Counted from the stretch's first letter, positions 1-9,332 are shown. The stretch is DNA of 64,000 nt from Paenibacillus sp. FSL H7-0326 (GCF_001955535.1 NZ_MPVN01000001.1:372001-436000); one strand, 5' to 3'. Notes: generated from the letters alone by a model not told the origin. Program-made: numbers and translations.

Positions 1-1267
1 TACCTATCGCACTTGCAGTCCAAGCACAGAGCAGCTTATTGTTGATGCCTCCGCCTACCATGTGAAGACCATCAAATTGCTGTCCGGATACCTGTTCCGT
101 CATATCAAGTACATGCTTATATTTCAAAGCAAGGCTCTCAAGAATACATCGAACGAGCTCCCCGTCAGATTGCGGCAATCCTTGACCCGTTTTGACCAGG
201 TAGGCTTCTATACGATCCGTCATACGGCCCGCTGGCAAGAATGAAGAATCGTCCGGATCTATAAAGTGTTGGAAAGGCTTAGCTTCTTGAGCAAGTGTTA
301 GTATTTCATCATAGCTGTACACTTTGCCCGCACGTTCAAATTCTCGGAGCGTCTCCTGAAAGATCCAGAGCCCCATAATATTTTTGAGTAGACGATAAGT
401 ATGATTAGCTCCGCCCTCATTTGTAAAATTCAGCTGCTGAGAGGTTTCATTAATGACAGGTGCTTCCACCTCTGTTCCCATCAGTGACCAAGTTCCGCAG
501 CTAAGATATGCGAATGATCGTGTTGTTGCCGGCACGGCAGCCACAGCTGATCCGGTATCATGCTCAGCTACAGCTACGAAGCGAACACTAGGGATACCCA
601 GCTCCTGCATTATAGAAGGTCTCAGCTCACCTGCGTCCGATCCCGGAGTCAGTACCTTACCGAACCATTCTTCAGGTATACCAATCCGGTATAGCAGCTC
701 CGAATCCCAGTCCCCCGTATGAGGGTTAAACAGCTGCGTCGTCGTGGCATTTGTAAATTCATTGAATTTCTCTCCCGTCAGGAAAAACCGCAGCAAATCC
801 GGGATCATCAGGAAATGGGCAGCTTCCTTCAGCATATAGGAGTTCTGCCGCTTAAGAGCGGCAAGCTGATATATTGTGTTAAAGGGCAAGAATTGAATTC
901 CTGTCTTCCGAAAAATGTGCTCTGCCGGAATCTTGGCGGTCACTTCCTCCATTACACCATCCGTCCGTTTGTCGCGGTAATGGTATGGATTAGCCAGCAG
1001 CTCCTCATTATGATCGAGCAGCCCGTAATCGACAGCCCATGAATCAATCCCTACGCTGGTAATGTTCTCCCCTTGCAGCTTCACTTTGAGCATACCCTGC
1101 TTAAGCTCATGAAGAAGCCTAAGTATATCCCAGTGCAAGTGATCTCCTGCCATAACCGGATCATTAGTGAAGCGGTGGATTTCCTTGATATGGATACGAG
1201 AGTCACTCAGCAGTCCAAGGACTGCTCGACCGCTTGAAGCTCCTAAATCATAGGCGAGAATGTTCAC
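1..1267 (-). CDS. rhaB: Rhamnulokinase, 3' end beyond window
   Basis: Sugar kinase of the FGGY family that phosphorylates L-rhamnulose at C1 using ATP in the cytosol. About 422 codons are visible, so the C-terminal part lies left of the window. The N-terminal phosphate motif AYDLGASSGR, then GIDSWAVDYG, AEHDTGSAVAA, LSCGTWSLMG and the C-terminal HMVGGGINN adenosine motif are all present in family order. The start is GTG, preceded by AAGGAGG about ten bases upstream, and it overlaps the rhaA stop as GTGA, so translation is probably coupled to rhaA. It is the last visible gene of a rhaEW-rhaA-rhaB operon. Confidence 0.93.
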   Translation of the reverse strand, partial: MNILAYDLGASSGRAVLGLLSDSRIHIKEIHRFTNDPVMAGDHLHWDILRLLHELKQGMLKVKLQGENITSVGIDSWAVDYGLLDHNEELLANPYHYRDKRTDGVMEEVTAKIPAEHIFRKTGIQFLPFNTIYQLAALKRQNSYMLKEAAHFLMIPDLLRFFLTGEKFNEFTNATTTQLFNPHTGDWDSELLYRIGIPEEWFGKVLTPGSDAGELRPSIMQELGIPSVRFVAVAEHDTGSAVAAVPATTRSFAYLSCGTWSLMGTEVEAPVINETSQQLNFTNEGGANHTYRLLKNIMGLWIFQETLREFERAGKVYSYDEILTLAQEAKPFQHFIDPDDSSFLPAGRMTDRIEAYLVKTGQGLPQSDGELVRCILESLALKYKHVLDMTEQVSGQQFDGLHMVGGGINNKLLCAWTASAIG

Positions 1268-2484
1268 CAGCTCGCCCCTCCTTTGCCGCGTGCCTTAATT
1301 TCCTCCGGATAGCTGCTTGTCAAATAAGCCTCCATCGGATCAATTGGTAAGCCTTCTTCCTCTCTTACGGCATGCAGCAGTGGAGTTACATCAAATTCCG
1401 ATGCCTTGCGGATCGCATGTTCAGCTGCCAGTACATCATTCTTCTCCTGGGCTGCCGCCACCTCTCTATGATCGATGAGAAGCGCTTTGGCATAGGCAGA
1501 CTGAACATTCAGCACCGAACGAATCATCGCCGGTATTTTCTGCTCAATGTTATGGGATTGATCCAGCATATATGCAATGGAGTCTACTCCTTGTCTGATG
1601 CCTTCATCTGAATCCGCAGCCCCGTTCAGAATTTGATAGAAGATTAGGAACAGCTCATAAGGATTCACAGTCCCCACGATTAAGTCATCGTCCGCATATT
1701 TACGGCTGTTGAAATGGAATCCGCCTAATCGCTTCTCATCTATGAGATAGGCGACAATGTGTTCAATATTCGCTCCGGGCAGATGATGACCTGTGTCAAC
1801 GAGCACCTGTGCCTGATCCCCTAGCTTCAAGGCCATATTGTATGCCATGCCCCAGTCCGCCAGATCCGTATGATAGAACCCAGGCTCGAAGCATTTATAT
1901 TCGATCAGCATCCGCATATCCTTCGTAAGCGCTTTATACATTTCGGATAAAGCTTCCTGCATCCAGTTTTTTCGCTGCCGGATGTCACCCTGCCCCGGAT
2001 AGTTGGTCCCATCTGCAAACCAAAGGCTAAGGTCACGCGAGCCTGTTTCCTTCGCAATGTCAACGCATTCAAGCAAATGGTCGGTTGCCTTACGGCGCAC
2101 AGCCGCATCAGTGTTCGTTACACTTCCAAGCATATAGTCGTCTTCTTGAAAAAGATTCGGGTTCACTGCTCCGATCTGAAGACCCAGGCTCTCCGCATGG
2201 GAACGAAGCTTGCCGTAATCCCCCACCTTATCCCAAGGAATATGAATGGCTACGGTTGGAGCAAGGCCGGTCAGACGATGAACAATCGCCGCATCCTCCA
2301 TTTTCTCAAATGGATCTCTCGGCACACCTTCCTTCTGAAATACTTTGAAGCGTGTTCCCGAATCACCATAACCCCAGGATGGTGTTTCAATCTTGAACTG
2401 CTTGATTTTGCGCTTGACTGCCTCTACATCAATTCCTCTTGCGGTTTGCTGCTCCTCAAACAATGCATAAGCTTTATCCGTCAT
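1264..2484 (-). CDS. rhaA: L-rhamnose isomerase
   Basis: Converts L-rhamnose to L-rhamnulose in the cytosol, the first step of the pathway. The 406-residue TIM-barrel protein belongs to the xylose-isomerase-like RhaI type rather than the enterobacterial RhaA type. Metal and substrate motifs are visible: HIPWDK, GAVNPNLFQED, DGTNYPGQGDIRQR, EYKCFEPGFYHTD, DTGHHLPGANIEH and GGFHFNSRKYADDD. The longer frame starts at 2505, but its first seven codons contain AAAGGAGAGG, which is an ideal ribosome site for the ATG at 2484, so I use that start. It sits between rhaEW and rhaB and overlaps rhaB by three bases. Confidence 0.94.
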   Translation of the reverse strand: MTDKAYALFEEQQTARGIDVEAVKRKIKQFKIETPSWGYGDSGTRFKVFQKEGVPRDPFEKMEDAAIVHRLTGLAPTVAIHIPWDKVGDYGKLRSHAESLGLQIGAVNPNLFQEDDYMLGSVTNTDAAVRRKATDHLLECVDIAKETGSRDLSLWFADGTNYPGQGDIRQRKNWMQEALSEMYKALTKDMRMLIEYKCFEPGFYHTDLADWGMAYNMALKLGDQAQVLVDTGHHLPGANIEHIVAYLIDEKRLGGFHFNSRKYADDDLIVGTVNPYELFLIFYQILNGAADSDEGIRQGVDSIAYMLDQSHNIEQKIPAMIRSVLNVQSAYAKALLIDHREVAAAQEKNDVLAAEHAIRKASEFDVTPLLHAVREEEGLPIDPMEAYLTSSYPEEIKARGKGGASW

Positions 2485-2527
2485 CAGAACCTCTCCTTTG
2501 ATCATATGTGATAAAAGAAAATGTTTC

Positions 2528-2589
2528 GCGCACTCGGAAGAAGTATCAAGTTGTTCAATCCGTCGAATGATGCCTCCTCCGAGGTGCGC
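2528..2589 (-). other. Long stem-loop between rhaEW and rhaA
   Basis: The arms GCGCACTCGGA (2528-2538) and TCCGAGGTGCGC (2578-2589) pair with a single bulged base. No uridine run follows directly, only a U-rich GAAACATTTTCTTTT. It is more likely an mRNA processing or stabilising element than a strong terminator. Confidence 0.5.
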
Positions 2590-2615
2590 GGTGTATCGAA
2601 CATCAAACTGAAGAA

Positions 2616-4685
2616 TTAACGTGTAAATGCAGCCGGCACCCCACCGTCAATGGTGAGCATGCAGCCTGTTGTTTTCTCGGCCTTTGATGAGGCAAAGAAA
2701 GCAACACCTTCGGCTATATCCCTAGGGTAAATGTTGACGAGCAGTGTGGTACGCTTACGATAATGCTCCTCCAGCTGATCTGGCTCAATACCATAAGCTG
2801 CCGCTCGCTCATTGCGCCAGTTGGAATTCCAGATTGCAGACCCCTGCAGAATGGCATCCGGCAAAATCGTATTGACACGAATACCATATTCTCCGCCTTC
2901 GGCTGCGATGCAGCGGGCGAGATGAGCTTCAAGTGCCTTGGCTGAGCTGTAGGCGGTGACATTCTTACCGGCATAGATGGAATTTTTGGAGCCGATAAAT
3001 ACCATGCTTCCTCCAATGCCCTGTTCCTTCATTAGCTTGAAGGCTTCGCGTGCGACCAGAAAATATCCTGTTCCCAGCACATTGATATTGAGGTTCCATT
3101 CCTTGAGAGATGTTTCATCAAATGGGCTGGACGTGGCCAGACCGGCATTATTCACAATAATATCGACTCCGCCGTAGGTCAGTGCAGTTTCCGCATAAGC
3201 TCTCTGAATCTGCTCTTCACTGGTTACATCCATCTGAACAGGAATTGCCCGCTGTTCGCCGTACTGGCTGTTTAGTTCGTCAGCCACCTTCTGAGCACCT
3301 TCCAAATTCAGATCGGCAAGAACAACATGGGCTCCTTCGGATACAAGCAGCCTTGCGGTTTCGCTGCCGATCCCGCCAGCTCCACCTGTAATAAGCGCTA
3401 CTTTTCTGGAGAACTCGGTCTCTGCCGGCGCGAGCGACAATTTGTACAGCTCCAGCGGCCAGTATTCCACATTGTAGGATTCGTTCTCACTAAGCGACAC
3501 GAACTGGCCTAGCGTAGTAGCTCCTCTCATAACAGCTATGGCACGATGATACAGGGCACCGCTTACTTTGGAATTGGACCAGCTCTTACCTGTGTTAATC
3601 ATTCCGATACCAGGGATAAGAATAACCCGAGGCGCTGCTTCGAACATGATGTCCCCCTCATGCTTGTTACGTTCGAAGTACTGTTCATAATACGCTTTAT
3701 AATCCTTGATGGCTGAGCCTAACAGCTCCTTAAGTCCTGCAACATCCCCCTCATCTGGAGTCCAGTTCAGGAATAGCGGAACAACCTTGGTATGTACTAA
3801 ATGATCTGGACAGGCTGCGCCAATCTGAGACAGCTCGGCGGAATCTCTGCCATTTACGAACTGCAGCACATCTTCTGCATCGTCAAAGGTCAAGATCATC
3901 TTCTTCTCGTCGCTGACAGCTCCGCGAATGAGCGGCATAATCTGTGCTGCAATATCCTTTCTGACCTGTGGCGGCAGCGCGTCATGTTGGGCTCCCCCGA
4001 ACAGGCTGGCTTCATCTATTTTGGATTCAATATAGCTCTCTGCTTCATTAATGACGCTGATGGTCTTCGCATAAGCTTCTTCTGAAGTGCTTCCCCATGT
4101 GACCAGTCCATGCTTCTCCATAAGAACAAGCTCAGCCTGCGGGTTATTGATGACGCCTTCTGCAATCATCTTGGATAAAGTAAATCCTGGACGAACATAG
4201 GGAACCCATACGAACCGGTCTCCGAAAATTTCCTTCGCGATTTCACGGCCGTTATCCGCACAGCAGATACTGATGATGGAATCCGGGTGTGTATGATCAA
4301 CATGAGGATGTGGTATAAACGCATGCAGCAGCGTTTCAATGGAGGCACGCGGATGCTTCGCGTCAATCATACAGTTGGCCAGATACGCAACCATATCCTC
4401 GTCCGTCATCTCATCTCTCTCCATCAGCGGTCTAATATCATCGAGCCGAAGACCGGTGAAATGACCCGCCTTCATCGTTGCCAGATCCGATCCGCTGCCC
4501 TTAACATACATAACCTCAACATCTCTGCCGCGAAAATCCTGGATAACCGTCTTGCTGGAAGTGTTGCCGCCTCCCCAGTTGCACACCCTCCGATCCGAAC
4601 CAATCAGATTCGAACGATAAACTAACCTTTCGAGCCCTTCCTTTAATTGTCCTGCATTGGATTCATCCCACAGATTCTGAACCAT
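2616..4685 (-). CDS. rhaEW: Bifunctional rhamnulose-1-phosphate aldolase / lactaldehyde dehydrogenase
   Basis: A 689-residue fusion that cleaves L-rhamnulose-1-phosphate to DHAP and L-lactaldehyde and then oxidises the aldehyde. The N-terminal half is a class II aldolase domain with GGGNTSSK near the start and the metal-binding HPHVDHTHPDS. The C-terminal part, from about residue 430, is a short-chain dehydrogenase with the Rossmann motif TGGAGGIGSE, NNAG, and the YSSAK catalytic Tyr/Lys. This matches Bacillus YuxG/RhaEW in order and size. The frame is open from 4700, but GGGAGG lies inside that extension, so the ATG at 4685 is preferred. It is the first gene of the rhamnose operon. Confidence 0.93.
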   Translation of the reverse strand: MVQNLWDESNAGQLKEGLERLVYRSNLIGSDRRVCNWGGGNTSSKTVIQDFRGRDVEVMYVKGSGSDLATMKAGHFTGLRLDDIRPLMERDEMTDEDMVAYLANCMIDAKHPRASIETLLHAFIPHPHVDHTHPDSIISICCADNGREIAKEIFGDRFVWVPYVRPGFTLSKMIAEGVINNPQAELVLMEKHGLVTWGSTSEEAYAKTISVINEAESYIESKIDEASLFGGAQHDALPPQVRKDIAAQIMPLIRGAVSDEKKMILTFDDAEDVLQFVNGRDSAELSQIGAACPDHLVHTKVVPLFLNWTPDEGDVAGLKELLGSAIKDYKAYYEQYFERNKHEGDIMFEAAPRVILIPGIGMINTGKSWSNSKVSGALYHRAIAVMRGATTLGQFVSLSENESYNVEYWPLELYKLSLAPAETEFSRKVALITGGAGGIGSETARLLVSEGAHVVLADLNLEGAQKVADELNSQYGEQRAIPVQMDVTSEEQIQRAYAETALTYGGVDIIVNNAGLATSSPFDETSLKEWNLNINVLGTGYFLVAREAFKLMKEQGIGGSMVFIGSKNSIYAGKNVTAYSSAKALEAHLARCIAAEGGEYGIRVNTILPDAILQGSAIWNSNWRNERAAAYGIEPDQLEEHYRKRTTLLVNIYPRDIAEGVAFFASSKAEKTTGCMLTIDGGVPAAFTR

Positions 4686-4700
4686 GATCAATCCTCCCAA

Positions 4701-4822
4701 AATGTTGTTTTTGTACTGTTGTAAACGCTTAATAGGAGTATATCACTTTTATTTTGGTTTGAATATGATTATTTTTTATAAAAATTATTATACAAACAAA
4801 TAAAAACAACATTTATAATGTT
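4701..4822. promoter_or_regulatory. AT-rich rha control region with inverted repeats
   Basis: The stretch between rhaEW and the divergent hydrolase gene holds a perfect 12-base inverted repeat, AATGTTGTTTTT at 4701-4712 and AAAAACAACATT at 4802-4813. The outer copy overlaps a 15-base palindrome, AACATT-TAT-AATGTT, at 4808-4822. No rha regulator gene is present in the window. These repeats are plausible operators for an unlinked regulator. The rest, to about 5010, shows nothing I can name. Confidence 0.4.
4720..4733. promoter_or_regulatory. cre-like site upstream of rhaEW
   Basis: TGTAAACGCTTAAT matches the CcpA consensus TGWAANCGNTNWCA at 12 of 14 positions. It lies about 35 bases upstream of the rhaEW start, between a TATACT-like -10 and the ribosome site, which would suit roadblock repression by CcpA. 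This is a consensus match only. Confidence 0.4.
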
Positions 4823-5025
4823 TGTTTCAAAGAATCCTTTATATAATTGATGCCCATGTATTGCACGAAATTAGATGGATCTGGATGGCTTAAATCATGA
4901 ATATTAACGGTCTGAAATATACACTGATGAGTGACAGCTCCGACTCTCCCGCATTGTCCTTATACACTGCGCATAAATTAGGAATAGGCTGCATTTATTT
5001 TGATTAGAAGGAGTGAGTGAAGAGC

Positions 5026-5838
5026 ATGCTCATTGAAGTGGAATCCGGTGTAAAGCTGTATGTTGAAGACCTGCGTCCACAGGATGGCGGAAATGGACAT
5101 ACCCTCATGTTCCTGCACGGTTGGCCGGGTAATCATCGGGTCTTTGATTATGCCTATCAGATCCTCCCTCATCACCGGTTCCGCTGTATCGGCCTCGATC
5201 TTAGAGGCTTTGGCAAATCCGATAAGCCCTGGCATGGTTATCATTACGATCGAATGGCAGAAGACCTGTCCGTCGTCATTGATACACTGGATCTGAAGAA
5301 CGTTATCCTCGTCGGATACTCACTCGGGGGTTCGGTCGCGATTCGATATATGTCCAAATATCATCATGGTTCGAGAATAGATAAGCTTCTGCTGGTATCC
5401 GCAGCTGCCCCTGTCTTTGCCAAGAGAGAGGAGTCATCACCTTACGGCATTCCGCTTCCGTTGCTTGATCAGCTGCATCAAGATCTGCCGCAAGCGATAA
5501 CCGATTTTTCAGGAACGCTATTTCATCGTTATGTCAGTCCAGAGTATCGGAATTGGTTTTTGCACAATTGTATGGAGAGTGCGTCGTACGCACTTATTCA
5601 AACCGCAGTTGCACTCCGTGATGAGGATTTATTTGAGGATATTACTTATATCGATGTACCTACAGGCATATTCCATGGTATTCACGATCAAGTCGTTCCC
5701 TTTACAGCGGCCGTAGCCATCCAGCAGGAAATTCCAGGCTCTCTGATCTACCGTTTTGAGCAAAGCGGACATTATCTTATGTATGATGAAAAGGAAAGAT
5801 TTCTGTCTACCCTGCTGTCTTTTTTGAAAAATAGCTGA
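5026..5838 (+). CDS. Alpha/beta hydrolase
   Basis: A soluble hydrolase of the alpha/beta fold, about 270 residues, with no signal peptide. Visible elements are the oxyanion loop HGWPGN, the nucleophile elbow GYSLGGS, an acid region around GIHDQVVP and the catalytic histidine in SGHYLMYDE. The substrate cannot be told from sequence; esterases, lactonases and haloperoxidase-like enzymes share this pattern. Two starts are possible: GTG at 5017, only three bases after AAGGAG, and ATG at 5026, twelve bases after it. I favour ATG. It is divergent from rhaEW and monocistronic or paired with the next hydrolase. Confidence 0.85.
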   Translation: MLIEVESGVKLYVEDLRPQDGGNGHTLMFLHGWPGNHRVFDYAYQILPHHRFRCIGLDLRGFGKSDKPWHGYHYDRMAEDLSVVIDTLDLKNVILVGYSLGGSVAIRYMSKYHHGSRIDKLLLVSAAAPVFAKREESSPYGIPLPLLDQLHQDLPQAITDFSGTLFHRYVSPEYRNWFLHNCMESASYALIQTAVALRDEDLFEDITYIDVPTGIFHGIHDQVVPFTAAVAIQQEIPGSLIYRFEQSGHYLMYDEKERFLSTLLSFLKNS

Positions 5839-5865
5839 AGAGAACATCGCTCTTTCGTTTAATCA

Positions 5866-5886
5866 CCTTGTGAACAAGGGTATAAT
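5866..5886 (+). promoter_or_regulatory. Probable promoter of second hydrolase
   Basis: A perfect TATAAT at 5881-5886 lies 42 bases before the chosen start. Just upstream is a small perfect inverted repeat, CCTTG-TGAA-CAAGG (5866-5879). No good -35 box is seen at the usual distance, so an activator or an operator role for the repeat is possible. Confidence 0.4.
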
Positions 5887-5927
5887 ATACAAGCTAAACA
5901 ACTAGACCAAAGGTGATGAGACAAGCG

Positions 5928-6788
5928 ATGATCTATCATGTTACATATCCGTCCCAGGGACTCCAGGTCAAAGGATATCTCAGCCTGCCCTTGGGATATC
6001 AGTTATCGGAATCGGCTGCAAGAGACTTGCTGCACGGGAGATTCAGTTCGGATGAGCAGCCTGCCATTCCATTGACGAGTACTCTGCATCAAGAAACCAA
6101 TAAAGAGCTTACATCAAAAAAATGGCCGGTATTCATCTATTGTCGCGGCGGAATCGGCAACTTCGGCAAGGTGAAAACCCATTGGGTTGAGGAATTCTCG
6201 AAGCACGATCACATCGTATTTGCTCCTTCGTATCGTGGAACGGAAGGCGGTGAAGGCCGTGATTTATTTGGCGGAGAGGATAAACATGATGTATACGCTG
6301 CAGTGCGGCTGCTGTCAGAGCTTCCCTTCGTTGATCCCGAACAGATTAGCATTATGGGATTCTCCAGAGGGGCCATTAATGCAGCCTACACCGCTCTAGA
6401 AATGCCCAATATACATAAGCTTATCTTGTGGAGCGGAGTATCTGACATGACGCAGACCTATGAAGATCGAGTTGACCTTAGACGCACTTTCAAACGGGTC
6501 ATTGGAGGTCCTCCCTGGAAGAATCCCGATGCTTACCTGGAGCGCTCTCCTCTCACAATCGCGGAACAGATCCCTTGTCCAGTTCTGATCGTGCATGGAA
6601 CAGATGATGTACAAGTCTCATTTAGTCAAGGAGAGAAAATGTTCGACCGATTAAACCGTTCACGAGATGATGTAGATTTTCATCGATATGAAGGACTTGG
6701 TCATCATTTTCCTCAGGAGCTGCATCAGGCTGCCATATCACGAATGTTTGACTGGATCGGAGCAGAGCCACACGAGGCTGTACTTTGA
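5928..6788 (+). CDS. Prolyl-oligopeptidase-type alpha/beta hydrolase
   Basis: A cytosolic alpha/beta hydrolase of about 286 residues resembling the S9/dienelactone-hydrolase group. The nucleophile elbow is GFSRGA, the acid lies in VHGTDDVQVS and the histidine in GLGHHFPQE. The N-terminus precedes a typical beta strand (YHVTYPSQGLQVKGYLSLP). The frame is open from GTG 5913, but AAAGGTGAT at 5908-5917 matches the end of 16S rRNA and points to ATG 5928. Substrate unknown; peptidase or esterase activity are both compatible. Confidence 0.83.
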   Translation: MIYHVTYPSQGLQVKGYLSLPLGYQLSESAARDLLHGRFSSDEQPAIPLTSTLHQETNKELTSKKWPVFIYCRGGIGNFGKVKTHWVEEFSKHDHIVFAPSYRGTEGGEGRDLFGGEDKHDVYAAVRLLSELPFVDPEQISIMGFSRGAINAAYTALEMPNIHKLILWSGVSDMTQTYEDRVDLRRTFKRVIGGPPWKNPDAYLERSPLTIAEQIPCPVLIVHGTDDVQVSFSQGEKMFDRLNRSRDDVDFHRYEGLGHHFPQELHQAAISRMFDWIGAEPHEAVL

Positions 6789-6832
6789 TCGTCAAATAGG
6801 CCTCGCATATGATTTTTGGCAGCAATTTTAGG

Positions 6833-6880
6833 CAAAAAAAAGAAAAAAGAGGAGCTCCCCATATTTGGGATGCCCCTCTT
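6833..6880 (-). terminator. Terminator of the pepF-DUF2500 unit
   Basis: Arms AAGAGGAGCTCCC and GGGATGCCCCTCTT (6847-6880) form a stem. On the minus strand it is followed by a long run of T broken by one C, a classic rho-independent terminator. Confidence 0.8.
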
Positions 6881-6892
6881 CAACTACTACAA

Positions 6893-7363
6893 TTAGATCT
6901 GCTCTGAGCTAGTGGGACGAAATCTCTCGAATCCAAGGAATCGGGTTCCTTGGTAGCTCAATATACCGCGGTCTCCCTCGACAATCAACCCGTATTCCTC
7001 ATCCTTCACTTGCAGCTCTGTACGCTGTCCATCGCCACGCTCAAACGTTATATAATAACTCGTTCTTGCACTCGAATCACCTGATCCGCCGCTCACATAC
7101 GTTCTTCTCGCCAGCACCCGAGCTTCTTCTGTCATTCGCTCAGCGGCGTTATTATTACTCCACACGCGGATTCCGTTAATGATCGCATATAGTATGGTCC
7201 CTCCAATGACGAGTGCGATGACTGTAAAGATAATAGAGAACAATGGCGGCGCTCCACCCAGGAAGCCTCCGGAGAATCCATCACCATGTATATCTGGAAA
7301 CTCATTAAATAATGTCCTCAAATGGACTGGCTCTACATATATAAACGATCTAGGACTAAACAC
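6893..7363 (-). CDS. DUF2500-family membrane protein
   Basis: A 156-residue protein with one clear membrane helix at about residues 42-64 (SIIFTVIALVIGG region). A charged linker follows, then a C-terminal beta-rich domain with YYITFERGDGQRTELQV and DRGILSYQGTRFLGF. This layout matches the DUF2500 family, whose function is unknown. The predicted start is GTG with a modest AAAGG site eleven bases upstream. It lies 24 bases after pepF and ends at the terminator, so the two are probably cotranscribed. Confidence 0.75.
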   Translation of the reverse strand: MFSPRSFIYVEPVHLRTLFNEFPDIHGDGFSGGFLGGAPPLFSIIFTVIALVIGGTILYAIINGIRVWSNNNAAERMTEEARVLARRTYVSGGSGDSSARTSYYITFERGDGQRTELQVKDEEYGLIVEGDRGILSYQGTRFLGFERFRPTSSEQI

Positions 7364-7387
7364 CTTCTCGACGACCTTTCTCTATGA

Positions 7388-9187
7388 TTAATATAGGCTC
7401 TCTAATTCATCGATCAGTGAGCCGACATACGCTGCCGCACTTCGAATCGCATCTGGACGCGACATATCGACTCCGGCCAGCTTCATCAGCTCCAGCGGGC
7501 TCATGGAACCGCCTGCTTTAAGAACCTCTAACCAGCGATCAACAGCCGGCTGACCTTCTTCTCGGATCAACTGGGCTACAGCCGTTGAAGCCGTTAAGCC
7601 TGCAGCATACGTATAAGGGTACAAGCTCATGTAATAATGTGGCTGGCGCATCCAAGTCAATTTTGCATGTTCATCTATAACAACCTCTTCTCCCCAGAAG
7701 CTGGACAGAATATTTCCTTTGAGCTCACACAGCTTCACAGCTGTCAGCGGTACATTATTCATCGCGAGGTCATAAACCTGACGCTGGAGCTCTCCTTCCA
7801 GCAGGTGAGTTACAAAATTGTGGAAATAAGTGCCGAGCAATTGCGAAATAACCCAGCGGCGCATTCTAGGATCTTGAGAACGCTGCAGCAAGTGATCTGC
7901 CAGGAGCAGCTCGTTCATGGTCGAAGGCGCTTCGATGAAATAGAGTGAAGGTCTGGAGTTAGTCGGACGCTGGTACTTGTTCGCGAGCATGAGATGTCCT
8001 GCATGCCCTACTTCATGAGCAAGCGTAAATGCACCTCGCATATTGTCTGCCCAGCTGATCAAGATATAGGAATGCACACCCGGGATCGACATACAGAAGG
8101 CACCCGTTCTTTTTCCGGCATTATCCGCATAATCCACCCATCGGTTTGCGAATGCATCCGCAACGATCTCTCCGTACTCAGGCCCTAGAATAGACAAGGC
8201 TTCCTTAATGAGATCTCCGGCTTCCTGATAAGTAATACCTGGACTGAAGTCAGGATCGAGCGGAGCCTTCAGGTCAGCAAATGTCATCTCATCCAGGTTC
8301 AGCACCTTCTTCTTAAGTGCGGCGTATCTTCGCATATGAGGGGCAAGCTCTTCCTGCAAAATGTCAAGAATGTTGTGATACATCTCTGTGGTCACTTGCT
8401 GTGGCGTAAGCAGCATTTCAGTTACCGAATCATATCCGCGCAGACGTGATTCAATAACCTGACGCTTCACTTCTGTACCGTAAGCCTCAGCGAAGGTGTT
8501 GCGGTATCTGTGGAGCGTTTCGCTGAATGCATGAAATGCATTACGGTGTAAATCCGTGTCTGCGGATTCTACATATTTATTCTCATACAGGGCAAATGAT
8601 ACCGGCACTTCTTCTCCTCGTCCGTCTTCTGCTGTACGAAAAGTCATATCCGCCAATTTGCTTCGTTCATATATGCGATAAGGAGCTCCCAATACATCTC
8701 CAAATGAAGTAAGCACTTTTTCCGTTTCTGCACTGAGCCGATGCGGCTTGGTCTTTAGAAGCAGCCCCAAACTGCGTTCAAAATCTTGAAGTGCAGGTTG
8801 TTTCTCTATGTATTCCTCAATCATTCCATCTGGAAGAGACAGAATTTCGGACTTAACAAAGGATAGCGCTGAACTTATTGAAGAAGCCGTATCCCGGGCT
8901 CTAGCCGCACGGATCTGATTCTCGGGATTAATGCTGTCTCCTGCCAATTCCAGCTGGGCATAAGCACCCACTCTGCTGATTCTACCTTGGAGTTCCTCCT
9001 GTGCAGTTAGACAGGCAAGCAGTACATCCGGCCCTTCTTTCAGTCTTCCTTCGTATTGTGTGACAGAGGAAATGTCTTGCTGTACATCGTTTAATTCTTT
9101 CTCCCAAGCTTCCTTCGTCTCAAATATATCCTTTAAGTTCCATGTTGCTTCAAGATCTACTTCTTGGCGTGTTAAAATTTTGGACAT
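7388..9187 (-). CDS. pepF: M3-family oligoendopeptidase F
   Basis: A cytosolic zinc metallopeptidase that trims oligopeptides of roughly 7-17 residues. The 599-residue protein has the zinc motif HEVGH in TLAHEVGHAGH, near residue 385, with the downstream glutamate in FIEAPSTMNE and the C-terminal QPHYYMSLYPYTYAAG typical of the M3B family. The frame reads back to a TTG at 9190, but the ATG at 9187 follows GGAGAGGTG by ten bases and is preferred. The size fits full-length PepF. Confidence 0.93.
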   Translation of the reverse strand: MSKILTRQEVDLEATWNLKDIFETKEAWEKELNDVQQDISSVTQYEGRLKEGPDVLLACLTAQEELQGRISRVGAYAQLELAGDSINPENQIRAARARDTASSISSALSFVKSEILSLPDGMIEEYIEKQPALQDFERSLGLLLKTKPHRLSAETEKVLTSFGDVLGAPYRIYERSKLADMTFRTAEDGRGEEVPVSFALYENKYVESADTDLHRNAFHAFSETLHRYRNTFAEAYGTEVKRQVIESRLRGYDSVTEMLLTPQQVTTEMYHNILDILQEELAPHMRRYAALKKKVLNLDEMTFADLKAPLDPDFSPGITYQEAGDLIKEALSILGPEYGEIVADAFANRWVDYADNAGKRTGAFCMSIPGVHSYILISWADNMRGAFTLAHEVGHAGHLMLANKYQRPTNSRPSLYFIEAPSTMNELLLADHLLQRSQDPRMRRWVISQLLGTYFHNFVTHLLEGELQRQVYDLAMNNVPLTAVKLCELKGNILSSFWGEEVVIDEHAKLTWMRQPHYYMSLYPYTYAAGLTASTAVAQLIREEGQPAVDRWLEVLKAGGSMSPLELMKLAGVDMSRPDAIRSAAAYVGSLIDELESLY

Positions 9188-9289
9188 CAATTAAATACAC
9201 CTCTCCTCAGCCTATTTATTGACCATTGTTTGGCACCATTAAATCCCATTGTATCATAAAATAACCTATGTCCTCTTCAATTTTCGCTA

Positions 9290-9332
9290 TAAAAAAATGG
9301 ATTCTCTCGAAACAAAAATCGAGAGAATCCAT
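9290..9332 (-). terminator. Terminator downstream of hxlR
   Basis: A perfect 14-base stem, ATGGATTCTCTCGA (9297-9310) with TCGAGAGAATCCAT (9319-9332), is followed on the minus strand by seven T. It ends the hxlA-hxlB-hxlR transcription before pepF. Confidence 0.9.

Noticed and set aside
5836-5856. Terminator after the first hydrolase gene
   Set aside because: GAAGAG/CTCTTC-like arms are only five bases with no T run.
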